Below, in pieces: positions 40,211-55,300 of a DNA stretch of 64,000 bases. Made by a program: the position numbers and the translations under genes. The DNA lies in assembly GCF_051401765.1 (NCBI RefSeq), contig NW_027480504.1, forward strand, positions 930,001 to 994,000. Reading direction: 5' to 3'. The number at the start of each line of letters is the position of its first letter. Position 1 is the first letter of the stretch. Source of the stretch: Calliopsis andreniformis (Eukaryota; Arthropoda; Insecta; Hymenoptera; Andrenidae). The notes below the pieces were generated by a model. The model had not been told where the DNA came from. It worked only from the letters and a program-made list of their open reading frames with translations, and searched no databases.

Positions 40211-41743
40211 AATCCTCAACCCTCAAACCTCAATCCTCAACCGTCAGTGCTCGTCCTCAATCGTCAACACTCAATCCTCAATCCCCAATCTTCAATCCTC
40301 AATACTCAATATTCAATACTCAATCCTCAATCTTCAATCCTCAATCCTCAATCATCAATCCTCAATCCTCAATCCTCAATCCTCAATCCTCAATCCTCAA
40401 TCCTCAATCCTCATTCTTCAATCCTCAATACCCAATCCTCAATCCTCATTCTTCAATCCTCAATACCCAATCCACAATCTTCAATACTCAATCGTCAATC
40501 CTCAATTCTAAATCCTCAATCCTCAATCCTCAATCCTCAATCCTCAATCCTCAATCTTAATCTTCAATCCTCAGTACTCAATCTTCAATCCTCAATCCTC
40601 AATCCTCAATACTCAAACCTCACTCCTCAGTCCGCAGTCCTCAAACCCCAATCCTCAATCCTCAATCCTCAATCCTCAATCCTCAGTAATAAATCCTCAA
40701 TCCTCAATACTCAATCGTCAGTCCTCAGTCCTCAATCCTCAACCCTCAATCCTCGTTCCTCAAACCTCAATCCTCAACCCTCAGCCCTCATCCTCAATTC
40801 TCAATTCTCAATACTCAATCCTCAATCCTCAATCTTCAATCCTCAATAATCAATCTCCAATCCTAGATCCTCACCCCCAATCCTCAATCCTTAATCCTCA
40901 ATCTTCAATGCTCAATCCCCAATCCCCAATCCTCAATCCTCAATCCTCAATCCTCAGTAATCAATCCTCAATCCTCAATCCTCATTCTTCAATCCTCAAT
41001 ACCCAATCCTCAATCTTCATTCCTCAATCCTCAATCATCAGTTCTCAATCCTCAATCCTCAATCTTCAATCCTCAATGCTCAATCCTCAATCCTCAATCC
41101 TCAGTCCTCAATCCTCAATCCTCAACCCTCAAACCTCAACCCTCAACCGTCAGTACTCGTCCTCAATCGTCAACACTCAATCCTCAATCCTCAATCTTCA
41201 ATCCTCATTCTTAAATCCTCAATACCCAATCCTCAGACTTCAGTCCTCAATCCTCAATCCTCAATCCTCAATCCTCAATCCTCATTCTTCAATCCTCAAT
41301 ACCCAATCCTCAATCTTCAATCCTCAATCTTCAATCCTCAATACTCAATCTTCAATCCTCAATCCTCATTCCTCAATCCTCAATCCTCAATCCTCAATCC
41401 TCAATCCTCAATCGTCAATCTTCAATCCTCAATACTCAATGTTCAATCCTCAATCCTCAATACTCAATACTCAATCCTCATTCTTCAATCCTCAATCCTC
41501 ATTCTTGAATCCTCAATACCCAATCCTCAATCTTCAAACCTCAATCCTCAATCCTCAATTCTCAACCCGCAATCCTCTGTCCTCAGTCCTCAAACCTAAA
41601 TCCTCAAATCTCAGCACTCATCCTCAATCCTCAATCCTCAATCCTCAATCCTCAATCTTCAATCCTCAATACTCAATCTTCAAACCTCAATCCTCAGTCC
41701 TCAAACCTCAATTATGAATACTCAATCCTGCATCCTCAATCCT
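40211..41743 (+). repeat. 1.6 kb unit H, copy 2
   Basis: Full form of unit H, with landmark 40855. It includes the 84-base stretch absent from copy 1. Together with its right flank to about 42110 it recurs at 42930-44815 at an offset of 2,734. Confidence 0.75.
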
Positions 41744-42244
41744 CAATCCTCAGTAATCAGTCCTCAATCCTCAATACTCAATCGTCAGTCCTCAGTCCTC
41801 AATCCTCATCCCTCAATCCTCGTTCCTCAAACCTCAATCCTCAACACTCAGCCCTCAACCTCAATTCTCAATTCTCAATACTCAATCCTCAATCCTCAAT
41901 CTTCAATCCTCAATAATCAATCTCCAATCCTAGATCCTCAATCCCCAATCCTCAATCCTTAATCCTCAATCTTCAATCCTCAATCCCCAGTCCTCAATCT
42001 CCAATCCTCAATGCTTAATCCTCAATCTTCAATCCTCAGTCCTCAATCCTCAATCCTCAATCCTCAAACCTCAATCCTCAACCGTCAGTCCTCGTCCTCA
42101 ATCCTCAACCCTCAATCATCAATCCACAATCTTCAATCCTCAATACTCAATATTCAGTCCTCAATCCTCAATCCTCAATCCTCAATCTTCAATCCTCAAT
42201 CCTCAATCCTCAATCCTCAATCCTCAATCCTCATTCTTCAATCC

Positions 42245-42558
42245 TCAATACCCAATCCACAATCTTCATTAATCAATCCTCAATCATCAATTCTCAATCC
42301 TCAATCCTCAATCTTCAATCCTCAATGCTCAATCTTCAATCCTCAATCCCCAGTCCTCAATCTTCAATCCTCAATGCTCAATCCTCAATCCTCAATCCTC
42401 AGTCCTAAATCCTCAATCCTCAACCCTCAAACCTCAATCCTCAACCGTCAGTCCTCGTCCTCAGTTGTCAACACTCAATCCTCAATCCTCAATCTTCAAT
42501 CCTCAATACTCAATATTCAATACTCAATCCTCAATCTTCAATCCTCAATCTTCAATCC
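42245..42558 (+). repeat. 314-base tandem duplication, copy 1
   Basis: Matches 42559-42872 at an offset of 314 bases; both contain a CATTAATCAATCC string and a CAGTCCTAAATCC string. Homologues of one copy occur singly near 36110 and 49640, so the doubling is local to this site. 314 is not a multiple of 7. Confidence 0.75.
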
Positions 42559-42872
42559 TCAATACCCAATCCACAATCTTCATTAATCAATCCTCAATCA
42601 TCAATTCTCAATCCTCAATCCTCAATCTTCAATCCTCAATGCTCAATCTTCAATCCTCAATCCCCAGTCCTCAATCTTCAATCCTCAATGCTCAATCCTC
42701 AATCCTCAATCCTCAGTCCTAAATCCTCAATCCTCAACCCTCAAACCTCAATCCTCAACCGTCAGTCCTCGTCCTCAGTTGTCAACACTCAATCCTCAAT
42801 CCTCAATCTTCAATCCTCAATACTCAATATTCAATACTCAATCCTCAATCTTCAATCCTCAATCTTCAATCC
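42559..42872 (+). repeat. 314-base tandem duplication, copy 2
   Basis: Second copy of the 314-base unit. It is followed near 42930 by the third copy of unit H. Confidence 0.75.
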
Positions 42873-42929
42873 TCAATACTCAATCCTCAATACTCAATCC
42901 TCAATCCTCAATCCTCAATCCTCAATCCT

Positions 42930-44815
42930 CAGTCCTCAATCCTCAATCCTCAACCCTCAAACCTCAATCCTCAACCGTCAGTGCTCGTCCTCAATCGTCA
43001 ACACTCAATCCTCAATCCCCAATCTTCAATCCTCAATACTCAATATTCAATACTCAATCCTCAATCTTCAATCCTCAATCCTCAATCATCAATCCTCAAT
43101 CCTCAATCCTCAATCCTCAATCCTCAATCCTCAATCCTCAATCCTCATTCTTCAATCCTCAATACCCAATCCTCAATCCTCATTCTTCAATCCTCAATAC
43201 CCAATCCACAATCTTCAATACTCAATCGTCAATCCTCAATTCTAAATCCTCAATCCTCAATCCTCAATCCTCAATCCTCAATCCTCAATCTTAATCTTCA
43301 ATCCTCAGTACTCAATCTTCAATCCTCAATCCTCAATCCTCAATACTCAAACCTCACTCCTCAGTCCGCAGTCCTCAAACCCCAATCCTCAATCCTCAAT
43401 CCTCAATCCTCAATCCTCAGTAATAAATCCTCAATCCTCAATACTCAATCGTCAGTCCTCAGTCCTCAATCCTCAACCCTCAATCCTCGTTCCTCAAACC
43501 TCAATCCTCAACCCTCAGCCCTCATCCTCAATTCTCAATTCTCAATACTCAATCCTCAATCCTCAATCTTCAATCCTCAATAATCAATCTCCAATCCTAG
43601 ATCCTCACCCCCAATCCTCAATCCTTAATCCTCAATCTTCAATGCTCAATCCCCAATCCCCAATCCTCAATCCTCAATCCTCAATCCTCAGTAATCAATC
43701 CTCAATCCTCAATCCTCATTCTTCAATCCTCAATACCCAATCCTCAATCTTCATTCCTCAATCCTCAATCATCAGTTCTCAATCCTCAATCCTCAATCTT
43801 CAATCCTCAATGCTCAATCCTCAATCCTCAATCCTCAATCCTCAGTACTCAATCCTCAATCCTCAACCCTCAAACCTCAACCCTCAACCGTCAGTACTCG
43901 TCCTCAATCGTCAACACTCAATCCTCAATCCTCAATCTTCAATCCTCATTCTTAAATCCTCAATACCCAATCCTCAGACTTCAGTCCTCAATCCTCAATC
44001 CTCAATCCTCAATCCTCAATCCTCATTCTTCAATCCTCAATACCCAATCCTCAATCTTCAATCCTCAATCTTCAATCCTCAATACTCAATCTTCAATCCT
44101 CAATCCTCATTCCTCAATCCTCAATCCTCAATCCTCAATCCTCAATCCTCAATCGTCAATCTTCAATCCTCAATACTCAATGTTCAATCCTCAACCCTCA
44201 ATACTCAATACTCAATCCTCATTCTTCAATCCTCAATCCTCATTCTTGAATCCTCAATACCCAATCCTCAATCTTCAAACCTCAATCCTCAATCCTCAAT
44301 TCTCAACCCGCAATCCTCTGTCCTCAGTCCTCAAACCTAAATCCTCAAATCTCAGCACTCATCCTCAATCCTCAATCCTCAATCCTCAATCCTCAATCTT
44401 CAATCCTCAATACTCAATCTTCAAACCTCAATCCTCAGTCCTCAAACCTCAATTATGAATACTCAATCCTGCATCCTCAATCCTCAATCCTCAGTAATCA
44501 GTCCTCAATCCTCATCCCTCAATCCTCGTTCCTCAAACCTCAGTCCTCAACACTCAGCCCTCAACCTCAATTCTCAATTCTCAATACTCAATCCTCAATC
44601 CTCAATCTTCAATCCTCAATAATCAATCTCCAATCCTAGATCCTCAATCCCCAATCCTCAATCCTTAATCCTCAATCTTCAATCCTCAATCCCCAGTCCT
44701 CAATCTCCAATCCTCAATGCTTAATCCTCAATCTTCAATCCTCAGTCCTCAATCCTCAATCCTCAATCCTCAAACCTCAATCCTCAACCGTCAGTCCTCG
44801 TCCTCAATCCTCAAC
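42930..44815 (+). repeat. 1.6 kb unit H, copy 3, with right flank
   Basis: Matches about 40196-42110 at an offset of 2,734, then 2,741, then 2,706 (40855/43589 and 41922/44628). The steps are one heptamer and minus five heptamers. The last step removes 35 bases near 44500. From about 43535 it is also part of the 8.77 kb unit. Confidence 0.75.
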
Positions 44816-46035
44816 CCTCAATCCACAATCCTCAATCCTCAATCCTCAATACTCAGTCCTCAATCCTCAATCTTCAATCCTCAATACTCAATCTTCAATC
44901 CTCAATCCTCAATCCTCAATCCTCAATCCTCAATCCTCAATCCTCAATCCTCAATTCTCAACCCTCAATCCTCAGTCCTCAGTCCTCAAACCTCAATCCT
45001 CAAACCTCAGCACTCATCCTCAATCCTCAATCCTCAATCCTCAATCCTCAATCCTCAATCTTCAATCCTCAATACTCAATCTTCAAACCTCAATCCTCAG
45101 TCCTCAAACCTCAATTCTGAATCCTCAATCCTGCATCCTCAATCCTCAATCCTCAGTAATCAATCCCCAATCCTCAATACCCAATCGTCAGTCCTCAGTC
45201 CTCAATCCTCATCCCTCAATCCTCGTTCCTCAAACCTCAATCCTCAACCCTCAGCCCTCAACCTCAATTCTCAATTCTCAATACTCAATCCTCAATCCTC
45301 AATCTTCAATCCTCAATAATCAATCTCCAATCCTAGATCCTCAATCCCCAATCCTCAATCCTTAATCCTCAATCTTCAATCCTCAATCCCCAGTCCTCAA
45401 TCTCCAATCCTCAATGCTCAATCCTCTATCTTCAATCCTCAGTCCTCAATCCTCAATCCTCAATCCTCAAACCTCAATCCTCAACCGTCAGTCCTCGTCC
45501 TCAATCCTCAACCCTCAATCATCAATCCACAATCTTCAATCCTCAATACTCAATATTCAGTCCTCAGTCCTCAATACTCAATCCTCAATCTTCAATCCTC
45601 AATCCTCAATCCTCAATCCTCAATCCTCAATCTTCAATCCTCAATGCTCAATCCTCAATCCTCAATCCTCAGTCCTCAATCCTCAATCCACAACCCTCAA
45701 CCGTCAGTACTCGTCCTCACTCGTCAACACTCAATCCTCAATCCTCAATCTTCAATCCTCATCCTTCAATCCTCAATACACAATCCTCAATCTTCAATCC
45801 TCAATCCTCAGTCCTCAATTCTCAATCCTCAATCCTCAGTCCCCAGTCCTCAAACCTCAAACCTCAATCCTCAACCCTCAGCCCTCATCCTCAATCCTCA
45901 ATCCTCAATCCTCAATTCTCAATCCACAATCTTCAATCCCCAATACTCAATCTTCAATCCTCAATCCTCAATCCTCAATCCTCAATCCTCAATCCTCAAT
46001 CCTCAATCCTCAATTTTCAATCCTCAATCTTCAAT
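44698..46035 (+). repeat. 1,338-base tandem duplication, copy 1
   Basis: Matches 46036-47373 at an offset of 1,338 (45325/46663). The 8.77 kb copy 2 carries just one of these units (53468-54805). Either one was lost there or one was gained here after the larger duplication. Confidence 0.85.
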
Positions 46036-47373
46036 CCTCAATCTCCAATCCTCAATGCTTAATCCTCAATCTTCAATCCTCAGTCCTCAATCCTCAATCC
46101 TCAATCCTCAAACCTCAATCCTCAACCGTCAGTCCTCGTCCTCAATCCTCAACCCTCAATCCACAATCCTCAATCCTCAATCCTCAATACTCAGTCCTCA
46201 ATCCTCAATCTTCAATCCTCAATACTCAATCTTCAATCCTCAATCCTCAATCCTCAATCCTCAATCCTCAATCCTCAATCCTCAATCCTCAATTCTCAAC
46301 CCTCAATCCTCAGTCCTCAGTCCTCAAACCTCAATCCTCAAACCTCAGCACTCATCCTCAATCCTCAATCCTCAATCCTCAATCCTCAATCCTCAATCTT
46401 CAATCCTCAATACTCAATCTTCAAACCTCAATCCTCAGTCCTCAAACCTCAATTCTGAATCCTCAATCCTGCATCCTCAATCCTCAATCCTCAGTAATCA
46501 ATCCACAATCCTCAATACCCAATCGTCAGTCCTCAGTCCTCAATCCTCATCCCTCAATCCTCGTTCCTCAAACCTCAATCCTCAACCCTCAGCCCTCAAC
46601 CTCAATTCTCAATTCTCAATACTCAATCCTCAATCCTCAATCTTCAATCCTCAATAATCAATCTCCAATCCTAGATCCTCAATCCCCAATCCTCAATCCT
46701 TAATCCTCAATCTTCAATCCTCAATCCCCAGTCCTCAATCTCCAATCCTCAATGCTCAATCCTCTATCTTCAATCCTCAGTCCTCAATCCTCAATCCTCA
46801 ATCCTCAAACCTCAATCCTCAACCGTCAGTCCTCGTCCTCAATCCTCAACCCTCAATCATCAATCCACAATCTTCAATCCTCAATACTCAATATTCAGTC
46901 CTCAGTCCTCAATACTCAATCCTCAATCTTCAATCCTCAATCCTCAATCCTCAATCCTCAATCCTCAATCGTCAATCCTCAATGCTCAATCCTCAATCCT
47001 CAATCCTCAGTCCTCAATCCTCAATCCTCAACCCTCAACCGTCAGTACTCGTCCTCACTCGTCAACACTCAATCCTCAATCCTCAATCTTCAATCCTCAT
47101 CCTTCAATCCTCAATACACAATCCTCAATCTTCAATCCTCAATCCTCAGTCCTCAATTCTCAATCCTCAATCCTCAGTCCCCAGTCCTCAAACCTCAAAC
47201 CTCAATCCTCAACCCTCAGCCCTCATCCTCAATCCTCAATCCTCAATCCTCAATTCTCAATCCACAATCTTCAATCCCCAATACTCAATCTTCAATCCTC
47301 AATCCTCAATCCTCAATCCTCAATCCTCAATCCTCAATCCTCAATCCTCAATTTTCAATCCTCAATCTTCAAT
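46036..47373 (+). repeat. 1,338-base tandem duplication, copy 2
   Basis: Second 1,338-base unit; a few substitutions separate it from copy 1 (for example near 45690/47028). After 47373 the sequence differs from what follows copy 1. Confidence 0.85.
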
Positions 47374-48560
47374 CCTCAATAGTCAATATTCAATCCTCAA
47401 TCCTCAATTCTCAATCTTCAATCCTCAATACTGAACCTTCAATCCTCAATCCACAATCCTCAATCCTCAATCCTCAATCCTCAGTAATCAATCCTCAATC
47501 TTCAATACTCAATCGTCATTCCTCAGTCCTCAATCCTCAATCCTCAATCCTCGTTCCTCAAACCTCAATCCACAACCCTCAGTCCTCATCCTCAATTCTC
47601 AATTCTCAATCCTCAATCCTCAATCCTCAATATTCAATCATCAATAATCAATCTCCAATCCTAGATCCTCAATACCCAATCTTCAATCCTTAATCCTCAA
47701 TCTTCAATCCTCAATCCCCAGTCCTCAATCTTCAATCCTCAATGCTCAATCCTCAATCCTCAATCCACAGTCCTCAGTCCTCAACCCTCAACCCTCAAAC
47801 CTCAATCCTCAACCGTCAGTCCTCGTCCTCTGTCGTCAACACTCAATCCTCAATCCTCAATCTTCAATCCTCAATACTCAATATTCAATACTCAATCCTC
47901 AATCTTCAATCCTCAATCTTCAATCCTCAATCCTCAATCCTCAATCCTCAATCCTCAATCCTCAATCCTCAATCCTCAATCCTCATTCTTCAATCCTCAA
48001 TACCCAATCCTCAATCTTCAATCCTCAATACTCAATCCTCAATACTCAATCCTCAATCCTCAATATTCAATCCTCAGTCCCACATCCTCAATCTTCAATA
48101 CTCACTCCTCAGTCCTGAGTCTTCAATCCTCAATACTCAGTCTTCAATCCTCAATCCTCAATCCTCAATCCTCAATCCTCAATCCTCATTCTCCAATCCA
48201 CAATACCTAATCCTCAATCTTCAATCCTCAATCCCCAATCCTCAATTCTAAATCCTCAATCCTCAATCCTCAATCCTCAATCCTCAATCCTCAATCCTCA
48301 ATCCTCAAACTTCAATCCTCAACCGTCAGTCCTCGTCCTCAATCCTCAACCCTCAATCCTCAATCCTCATTCTTCAATCCTCAATCCTCAATCCTCAATC
48401 CTCAATCCTCAATCTTCAATCCTCAATACTCAATATTCAGCCCTCAATCCTCAATCCTCAATCCTCAATCCTCAGTCCCCAGTCCTCAAACCTCAATCCT
48501 CAATCCTCAATCCTCAATCCTCGTTCCTCAAACCTCAATCCTCAATCCTCAATCCTCATT
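46840..48560 (+). repeat. Block R, copy 1 (four copies in window)
   Basis: Recurs at about 50554-52265 (offset 3,714: 46982/50696, 47653/51367), 54272-55990 (offset 7,432) and 57986-59710. The 50554 copy is 14 bases (two heptamers) shorter than the others near 51660. The first two arose before the 8.77 kb duplication, which doubled them. Confidence 0.8.
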
Positions 48561-50553
48561 CTTCAATCCTCATTCTTAAATCCTCAATACCCAATCCTCA
48601 GACTTCAGTCCTCAATCCTCAATCCTCAATCCTCAATCCTCAATCCTCATTCTTCAATACTCAATACCCAATCCTCAATCTTCAATCCTCAATCTTCAAT
48701 CCTCAATACTCAATCTTCAATCCTCAATCCTCATTCCTCAATCCTCAATCCTCAATCCTCAATCCTCAATCCTCAATCCTCAATCGTCAATCTTCAATCC
48801 TCAATACTCAATGTTCAATCCTCAATCCTCAATACTCAATACTCAATCCTCATTCTTCAATCCTCAATCCTCATTCTTGAATCCTCAATACCCAATCCTC
48901 AATCTTCAAACCTCAATCCTCAATCCTCAATTCTCAACCCGCAATCCTCTGTCCTCAGTCCTCAAACCTAAATCCTCAAATCTCAGCACTCATCCTCAAT
49001 CCTCAATCCTCAATCCTCAATCCTCAATCTTCAATCCTCAATACTCAATCTTCAAACCTCAATCCTCAGTCCTCAAACCTCAATTATGAATACTCAATCC
49101 TGCATCCTCAATCCTCAATCCTCAGTAATCAGTCCTCAATCCTCAATACTCAATCGTCAGTCCTCAGTCCTCAATCCTCATCGCTCAATCCTCGTTCCTC
49201 AAACCTCAATCCTCAACACTCAGCCCTCAACCTCAATTCTCAATTCTCAATACTCAATCCTCAATCCTCAATCTTCAATCCTCAATAATCAATCTCCAAT
49301 CCTAGATCCTCAATCCCCAATCCTCAATCCTTAATCCTCAATCTTCAATCCTCAATCCCCAGTCCTCAATCTCCAATCCTCAATGCTTAATCCTCAATCT
49401 TCAATCCTCAGTCCTCAATCCTCAATCCTCAATCCTCAAACCTCAATCCTCAACCGTCAGTCCTCGTCCTCAATCCTCAACCCTCAATCATCAATCCACA
49501 ATCTTCAATCCTCAATACTCAATATTCAGTCCTCAATCCTCAATCCTCAATCCTCAATCTTCAATCCTCAATCCTCAATCCTCAATCCTCAATCCTTAAT
49601 CCTCATTCTTCAATCCTCAATACCCAATCCACAATCTTCATTAATCAATCCTCAATCATCAATTCTCAATCCTCAATCCTCAATCTTCAATCCTCAATGC
49701 TCAATCTTCAATCCTCAATCCCCAGTCCTCAATCTTCAATCCTCAATGCTCAATCCTCAATCCTCAATCCTCAGTCCTAAATCCTCAATCCTCAACCCTC
49801 AAACCTCAATCCTCAACCGTCAGTCCTCGTCCTCAGTTGTCAACACTCAATCCTCAATCCTCAATCTTCAATCCTCAATACTCAATATTCAATACTCAAT
49901 CCTCAATCTTCAATCCTCAATCTTCAATCCTCAATACTCAATCCTCAATACTCAATCCTCAATCCTCAATCCTCAATCCTCAATCCTCAATCCTCATTAT
50001 TCAATCCTCAATACCCAATCCTCAATCTTCAATCCTCAATACTCAATCCTCAATCCTCAATCCTCAATCCTCAATCCTCAATATTCAATCCTCAGTACCA
50101 GATCCTCAATCTTCAATACTCACTCCTCAATCCTGAATCTTCAATCCTCAATACTCAGTCTTCAAGCCTCAATCCTCAATCCTCAATCCTCAATTATCAA
50201 TCCTCATTCTCCAATCCTCAATACACAATCCTCAATCTTCAATCCTCAATCCCCAATCCTCAATTCTAAATCCTCAATCCTCAATCCTCAATCCTCAATC
50301 CTCAATCCTCAATCCTCAATCCTCAATCCTCAAACTTCAATCCTCAACCGTCAGTCCTCGTCCTCAATCCTCAACCCTCAATCCTCGATCCTCATTCTTC
50401 AATCCTCAATCCTCAATCCTCAATCCTCAATCCTCAATCTTCAATCCTCAATACTCAATCTTCAATCCTCAATCCTCAGTCCTCAAACCTCAATCCTCAA
50501 TCCTCAATCCTCAGTAATCAATCCTCAATCTTCAATACTGAATCGTCAATCCT

Positions 50554-52265
50554 CAATTCTCAACCCTCAATCCTCAATCCACAATCTTCAATCCTCAATA
50601 CTCAATATTCAGTCCTCAGTCCTCAATACTCAATCCTCAATCTTCAATCCTCAATCCTCAATCCTCAATCCTCAATCCTCAATCTTCAATCCTCAATGCT
50701 CAATCCTCAATCCTCAATCCTCAGTCCTCAATCCTCAATCCTCAACCCTCAACCGTCAGTACTCGTCCTCACTCGTCAACACTCAATCCTCAATCCTCAA
50801 TCTTCAATCCTCATCCTTCAATCCTCAATACACAATCCTCAATCTTCAATCCTCAATCCTCAGTCCTCAATTCTCAATCCTCAATCCTCAGTCCCCAGTC
50901 CTCAAACCTCAAACCTCAATCCTCAACCCTCAGCCCTCATCCTCAATCCTCAATCCTCAATCCTCAATTCTCAATCCACAATCTTCAATCCCCAATACTC
51001 AATCTTCAATCCTCAATCCTCAATCCTCAATCCTCAATCCTCAATCCTCAATCCTCAATCCTCAATTTTCAATCCTCAATCTTCAATCCTCAATAGTCAA
51101 TATTCAATCCTCAATCCTCAATTCTCAATCTTCAATCCTCAATACTGAACCTTCAATCCTCAATCCACAATCCTCAATCCTCAATCCTCAATCCTCAGTA
51201 ATCAATCCTCAATCTTCAATACTCAATCGTCATTCCTCAGTCCTCAATCCTCAATCCTGAATCCTCGTTCCTCAAACCTCAATCCACAACCCTCAGTCCT
51301 CATCCTCAATTCTCAATTCTCAATCCTCAATCCTCAATCCTCAATATTCAATCATCAATAATCAATCTCCAATCCTAGATCCTCAATACCCAATCTTCAA
51401 TCCTTAATCCTCAATCTTCAATCCTCAATCCCCAGTCCTCAATCTTCAATCCTCAATGCTCAATCCTCAATCCTCAATCCACAGTCCTCAGTCCTCAACC
51501 CTCAACCCTCAAACCTCAATCCTCAACCGTCAGTCCTCGTCCTCTGTCGTCAACACTCAATCCTCAATCCTCAATCTTCAATCCTCAATACTCAATATTC
51601 AATACTCAATCCTCAATCTTCAATCCTCAATCTTCAATCCTCAATCCTCAATCCTCAATCCTCAATCCTCAATCCTCAATCCTCATTCTTCAATCCTCAA
51701 TACCCAATCCTCAATCTTCAATCCTCAATACTCAATCCTCAATACTCAATCCTCAATCCTCAATATTCAATCCTCAGTCCCACATCCTCAATCTTCAATA
51801 CTCACTCCTCAGTCCTGAGTCTTCAATCCTCAATACTCAGTCTTCAATCCTCAATCCTCAATCCTCAATCCTCAATCCTCAATCCTCATTCTCCAATCCT
51901 CAATACCTAATCCTCAATCTTCAATCCTCAATCCCCAATCCTCAATTCTAAATCCTCAATCCTCAATCTTCAATCCTCAATCCTCAATCCTCAATCCTCA
52001 ATCCTCAAACTTCAATCCTCAACCGTCAGTCCTCGTCCTCAATCCTCAACCCTCAATCCTCAATCCTCATTCTTCAATCCTCAATCCTCAATCCTCAATC
52101 CTCAATCCTCAATCTTCAATCCTCAATACTCAATATTCAGCCCTCAATCCTCAATCCTCAATCCTCAATCCTCAGTCCCCAGTCCTCAAACCTCAATCCT
52201 CAATCCTCAATCCTCAATCCTCGTTCCTCAAACCTCAATCCTCAATCCTCAATCCTCATTCTTCA
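50554..52265 (+). repeat. Block R, copy 2
   Basis: Second copy of block R inside the 8.77 kb unit, with a two-heptamer contraction near 51660. Past about 52265 it departs from copy 1, changing to an ACACCCAATCC string. Confidence 0.8.
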
Positions 52266-52304
52266 ATCCTCAACACCCAATCCACAACCTTCATTTCTCA
52301 ATCC

Positions 52305-55300
52305 TCAATTCTCAATACTCAATCCTCAATCCTCAATCTTCAATCCTCAATAATCAATCTCCAATCCTAGATCCTCACCCCCAATCCTCAATCCTTAATC
52401 CTCAATCTTCAATGCTCAATCCCCAATCCCCAATCCTCAATCCTCAATCCTCAATCCTCAGTAATCAATCCTCAATCCTCAATCCTCATTCTTCAATCCT
52501 CAATACCCAATCCTCAATCTTCATTCCTCAATCCTCAATCATCAGTTCTCAATCCTCAATCCTCAATCTTCAATCCTCAATGCTCAATCCTCAATCCTCA
52601 ATCCTCAATCCTCAGTACTCAATCCTCAATCCTCAACCCTCAAACCTCAACCCTCAACCGTCAGTACTCGTCCTCAATCGTCAACACTCAATCCTCAATC
52701 CTCAATCTTCAATCCTCATTCTTAAATCCTCAATACCCAATCCTCAGACTTCAGTCCTCAATCCTCAATCCTCAATCCTCAATCCTCAATCCTCATTCTT
52801 CAATCCTCAATACCCAATCCTCAATCTTCAATCCTCAATCTTCAATCCTCAATACTCAATCTTCAATCCTCAATCCTCATTCCTCAATCCTCAATCCTCA
52901 ATCCTCAATCCTCAATCCTCAATCGTCAATCTTCAATCCTCAATACTCAATGTTCAATCCTCAACCCTCAATACTCAATACTCAATCCTCATTCTTCAAT
53001 CCTCAATCCTCATTCTTGAATCCTCAATACCCAATCCTCAATCTTCAAACCTCAATCCTCAATCCTCAATTCTCAACCCGCAATCCTCTGTCCTCAGTCC
53101 TCAAACCTAAATCCTCAAATCTCAGCACTCATCCTCAATCCTCAATCCTCAATCCTCAATCCTCAATCTTCAATCCTCAATACTCAATCTTCAAACCTCA
53201 ATCCTCAGTCCTCAAACCTCAATTATGAATACTCAATCCTGCATCCTCAATCCTCAATCCTCAGTAATCAGTCCTCAATCCTCATCCCTCAATCCTCGTT
53301 CCTCAAACCTCAATCCTCAACACTCAGCCCTCAACCTCAATTCTCAATTCTCAATACTCAATCCTCAATCCTCAATCTTCAATCCTCAATAATCAATCTC
53401 CAATCCTAGATCCTCAATCCCCAATCCTCAATCCTTAATCCTCAATCTTCAATCCCCAATCCCCAGTCCTCAATCTCCAATCCTCAATGCTTAATCCTCA
53501 ATCTTCAATCCTCAGTCCTCAATCCTCAATCCTCAATCCTCAAACCTCAATCCTCAACCGTCAGTCCTCGTCCTCAATCCTCAACCCTCAATCCACAATC
53601 CTCAATCCTCAATCCTCAATACTCAGTCCTCAATCCTCAATCTTCAATCCTCAATACTCAATCTTCAATCCTCAATCCTCAATCCTCAATCCTCAATCCT
53701 CAATCCTCAATCCTCAATCCTCAATTCTCAACCCTCAATCCTCAGTCCTCAGTCCTCAAACCTCAATCCTCAAACCTCAGCACTCATCCTCAATCCTCAA
53801 TCCTCAATCCTCAATCCTCAATCCTCAATCTTCAATCCTCAATACTCAATCTTCAAACCTCAATCCTCAGTCCTCAAACCTCAATTCTGAATCCTCAATC
53901 CTGCATCCTCAATCCTCAATCCTCAGTAATCAATCCACAATCCTCAATACCCAATCGTCAGTCCTCAGTCCTCAATCCTCATCCCTCAATCCTCGTTCCT
54001 CAAACCTCAATCCTCAACCCTCAGCCCTCAACCTCAATTCTCAATTCTCAATACTCAATCCTCAATCCTCAATCTTCAATCCTCAATAATCAATCTCCAA
54101 TCCTAGATCCTCAATCCCCAATCCTCAATCCTTAATCCTCAATCTTCAATCCTCAATCCCCAGTCCTCAATCTCCAATCCTCAATGCTCAATCCTCTATC
54201 TTCAATCCTCAGTCCTCAATCCTCAATCCTCAATCCTCAAACCTCAATCCTCAACCGTCAGTCCTCGTCCTCAATCCTCAACCCTCAATCATCAATCCAC
54301 AATCTTCAATCCTCAATACTCAATATTCAGTCCTCAGTCCTCAATACTCAATCCTCAATCTTCAATCCTCAATCCTCAATCCTCAATCCTCAATCCTCAA
54401 TCTTCAATCCTCAATGCTCAATCCTCAATCCTCAATCCTCAGTCCTCAATCCTCAATCCTCAACCCTCAACCGTCAGTACTCGTCCTCACTCGTCAACAC
54501 TCAATCCTCAATCCTCAATCTTCAATCCTCATCCTTCAATCCTCAATACACAATCCTCAATCTTCAATCCTCAATCCTCAGTCCTCAATTCTCAATCCTC
54601 AATCCTCAGTCCCCAGTCCTCAAACCTCAAACCTCAATCCTCAACCCTCAGCCCTCATCCTCAATCCTCAATCCTCAATCCTCAATTCTCAATCCACAAT
54701 CTTCAATCCCCAATACTCAATCTTCAATCCTCAATCCTCAATCCTCAATCCTCAATCCTCAATCCTCAATCCTCAATCCTCAATTTTCAATCCTCAATCT
54801 TCAATCCTCAATAGTCAATATTCAATCCTCAATCCTCAATTCTCAATCTTCAATCCTCAATACTGAACCTTCAATCCTCAATCCACAATCCTCAATCCTC
54901 AATCCTCAATCCTCAGTAATCAATCCTCAATCTTCAATACTCAATCGTCATTCCTCAGTCCTCAATCCTCAATCCTCAATCCTCGTTCCTCAAACCTCAA
55001 TCCACAACCCTCAGTCCTCATCCTCAATTCTCAATTCTCAATCCTCAATCCTCAATCCTCAATATTCAATCATCAATAATCAATCTCCAATCCTAGATCC
55101 TCAATACCCAATCTTCAATCCTTAATCCTCAATCTTCAATCCTCAATCCCCAGTCCTCAATCTTCAATCCTCAATGCTCAATCCTCAATCCTCAATCCAC
55201 AGTCCTCAGTCCTCAACCCTCAACCCTCAAACCTCAATCCTCAACCGTCAGTCCTCGTCCTCTGTCGTCAACACTCAATCCTCAATCCTCAATCTTCAAT

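Larger units (their letters stand above)
43535..52304 (+). repeat. 8.77 kb duplication, copy 1
   Basis: Matches 52305-about 59750. The offset is 8,770 for the first 2.5 kb (43589/52359, 44628/53398, 45325/54095) and 7,432 afterwards (46663/54095, 47653/55085, 49294/56726, 51367/58799). The change equals 1,338, the length of a tandem pair present here and single in copy 2. Very few substitutions were noticed, for example at 49595/57027. Confidence 0.85.
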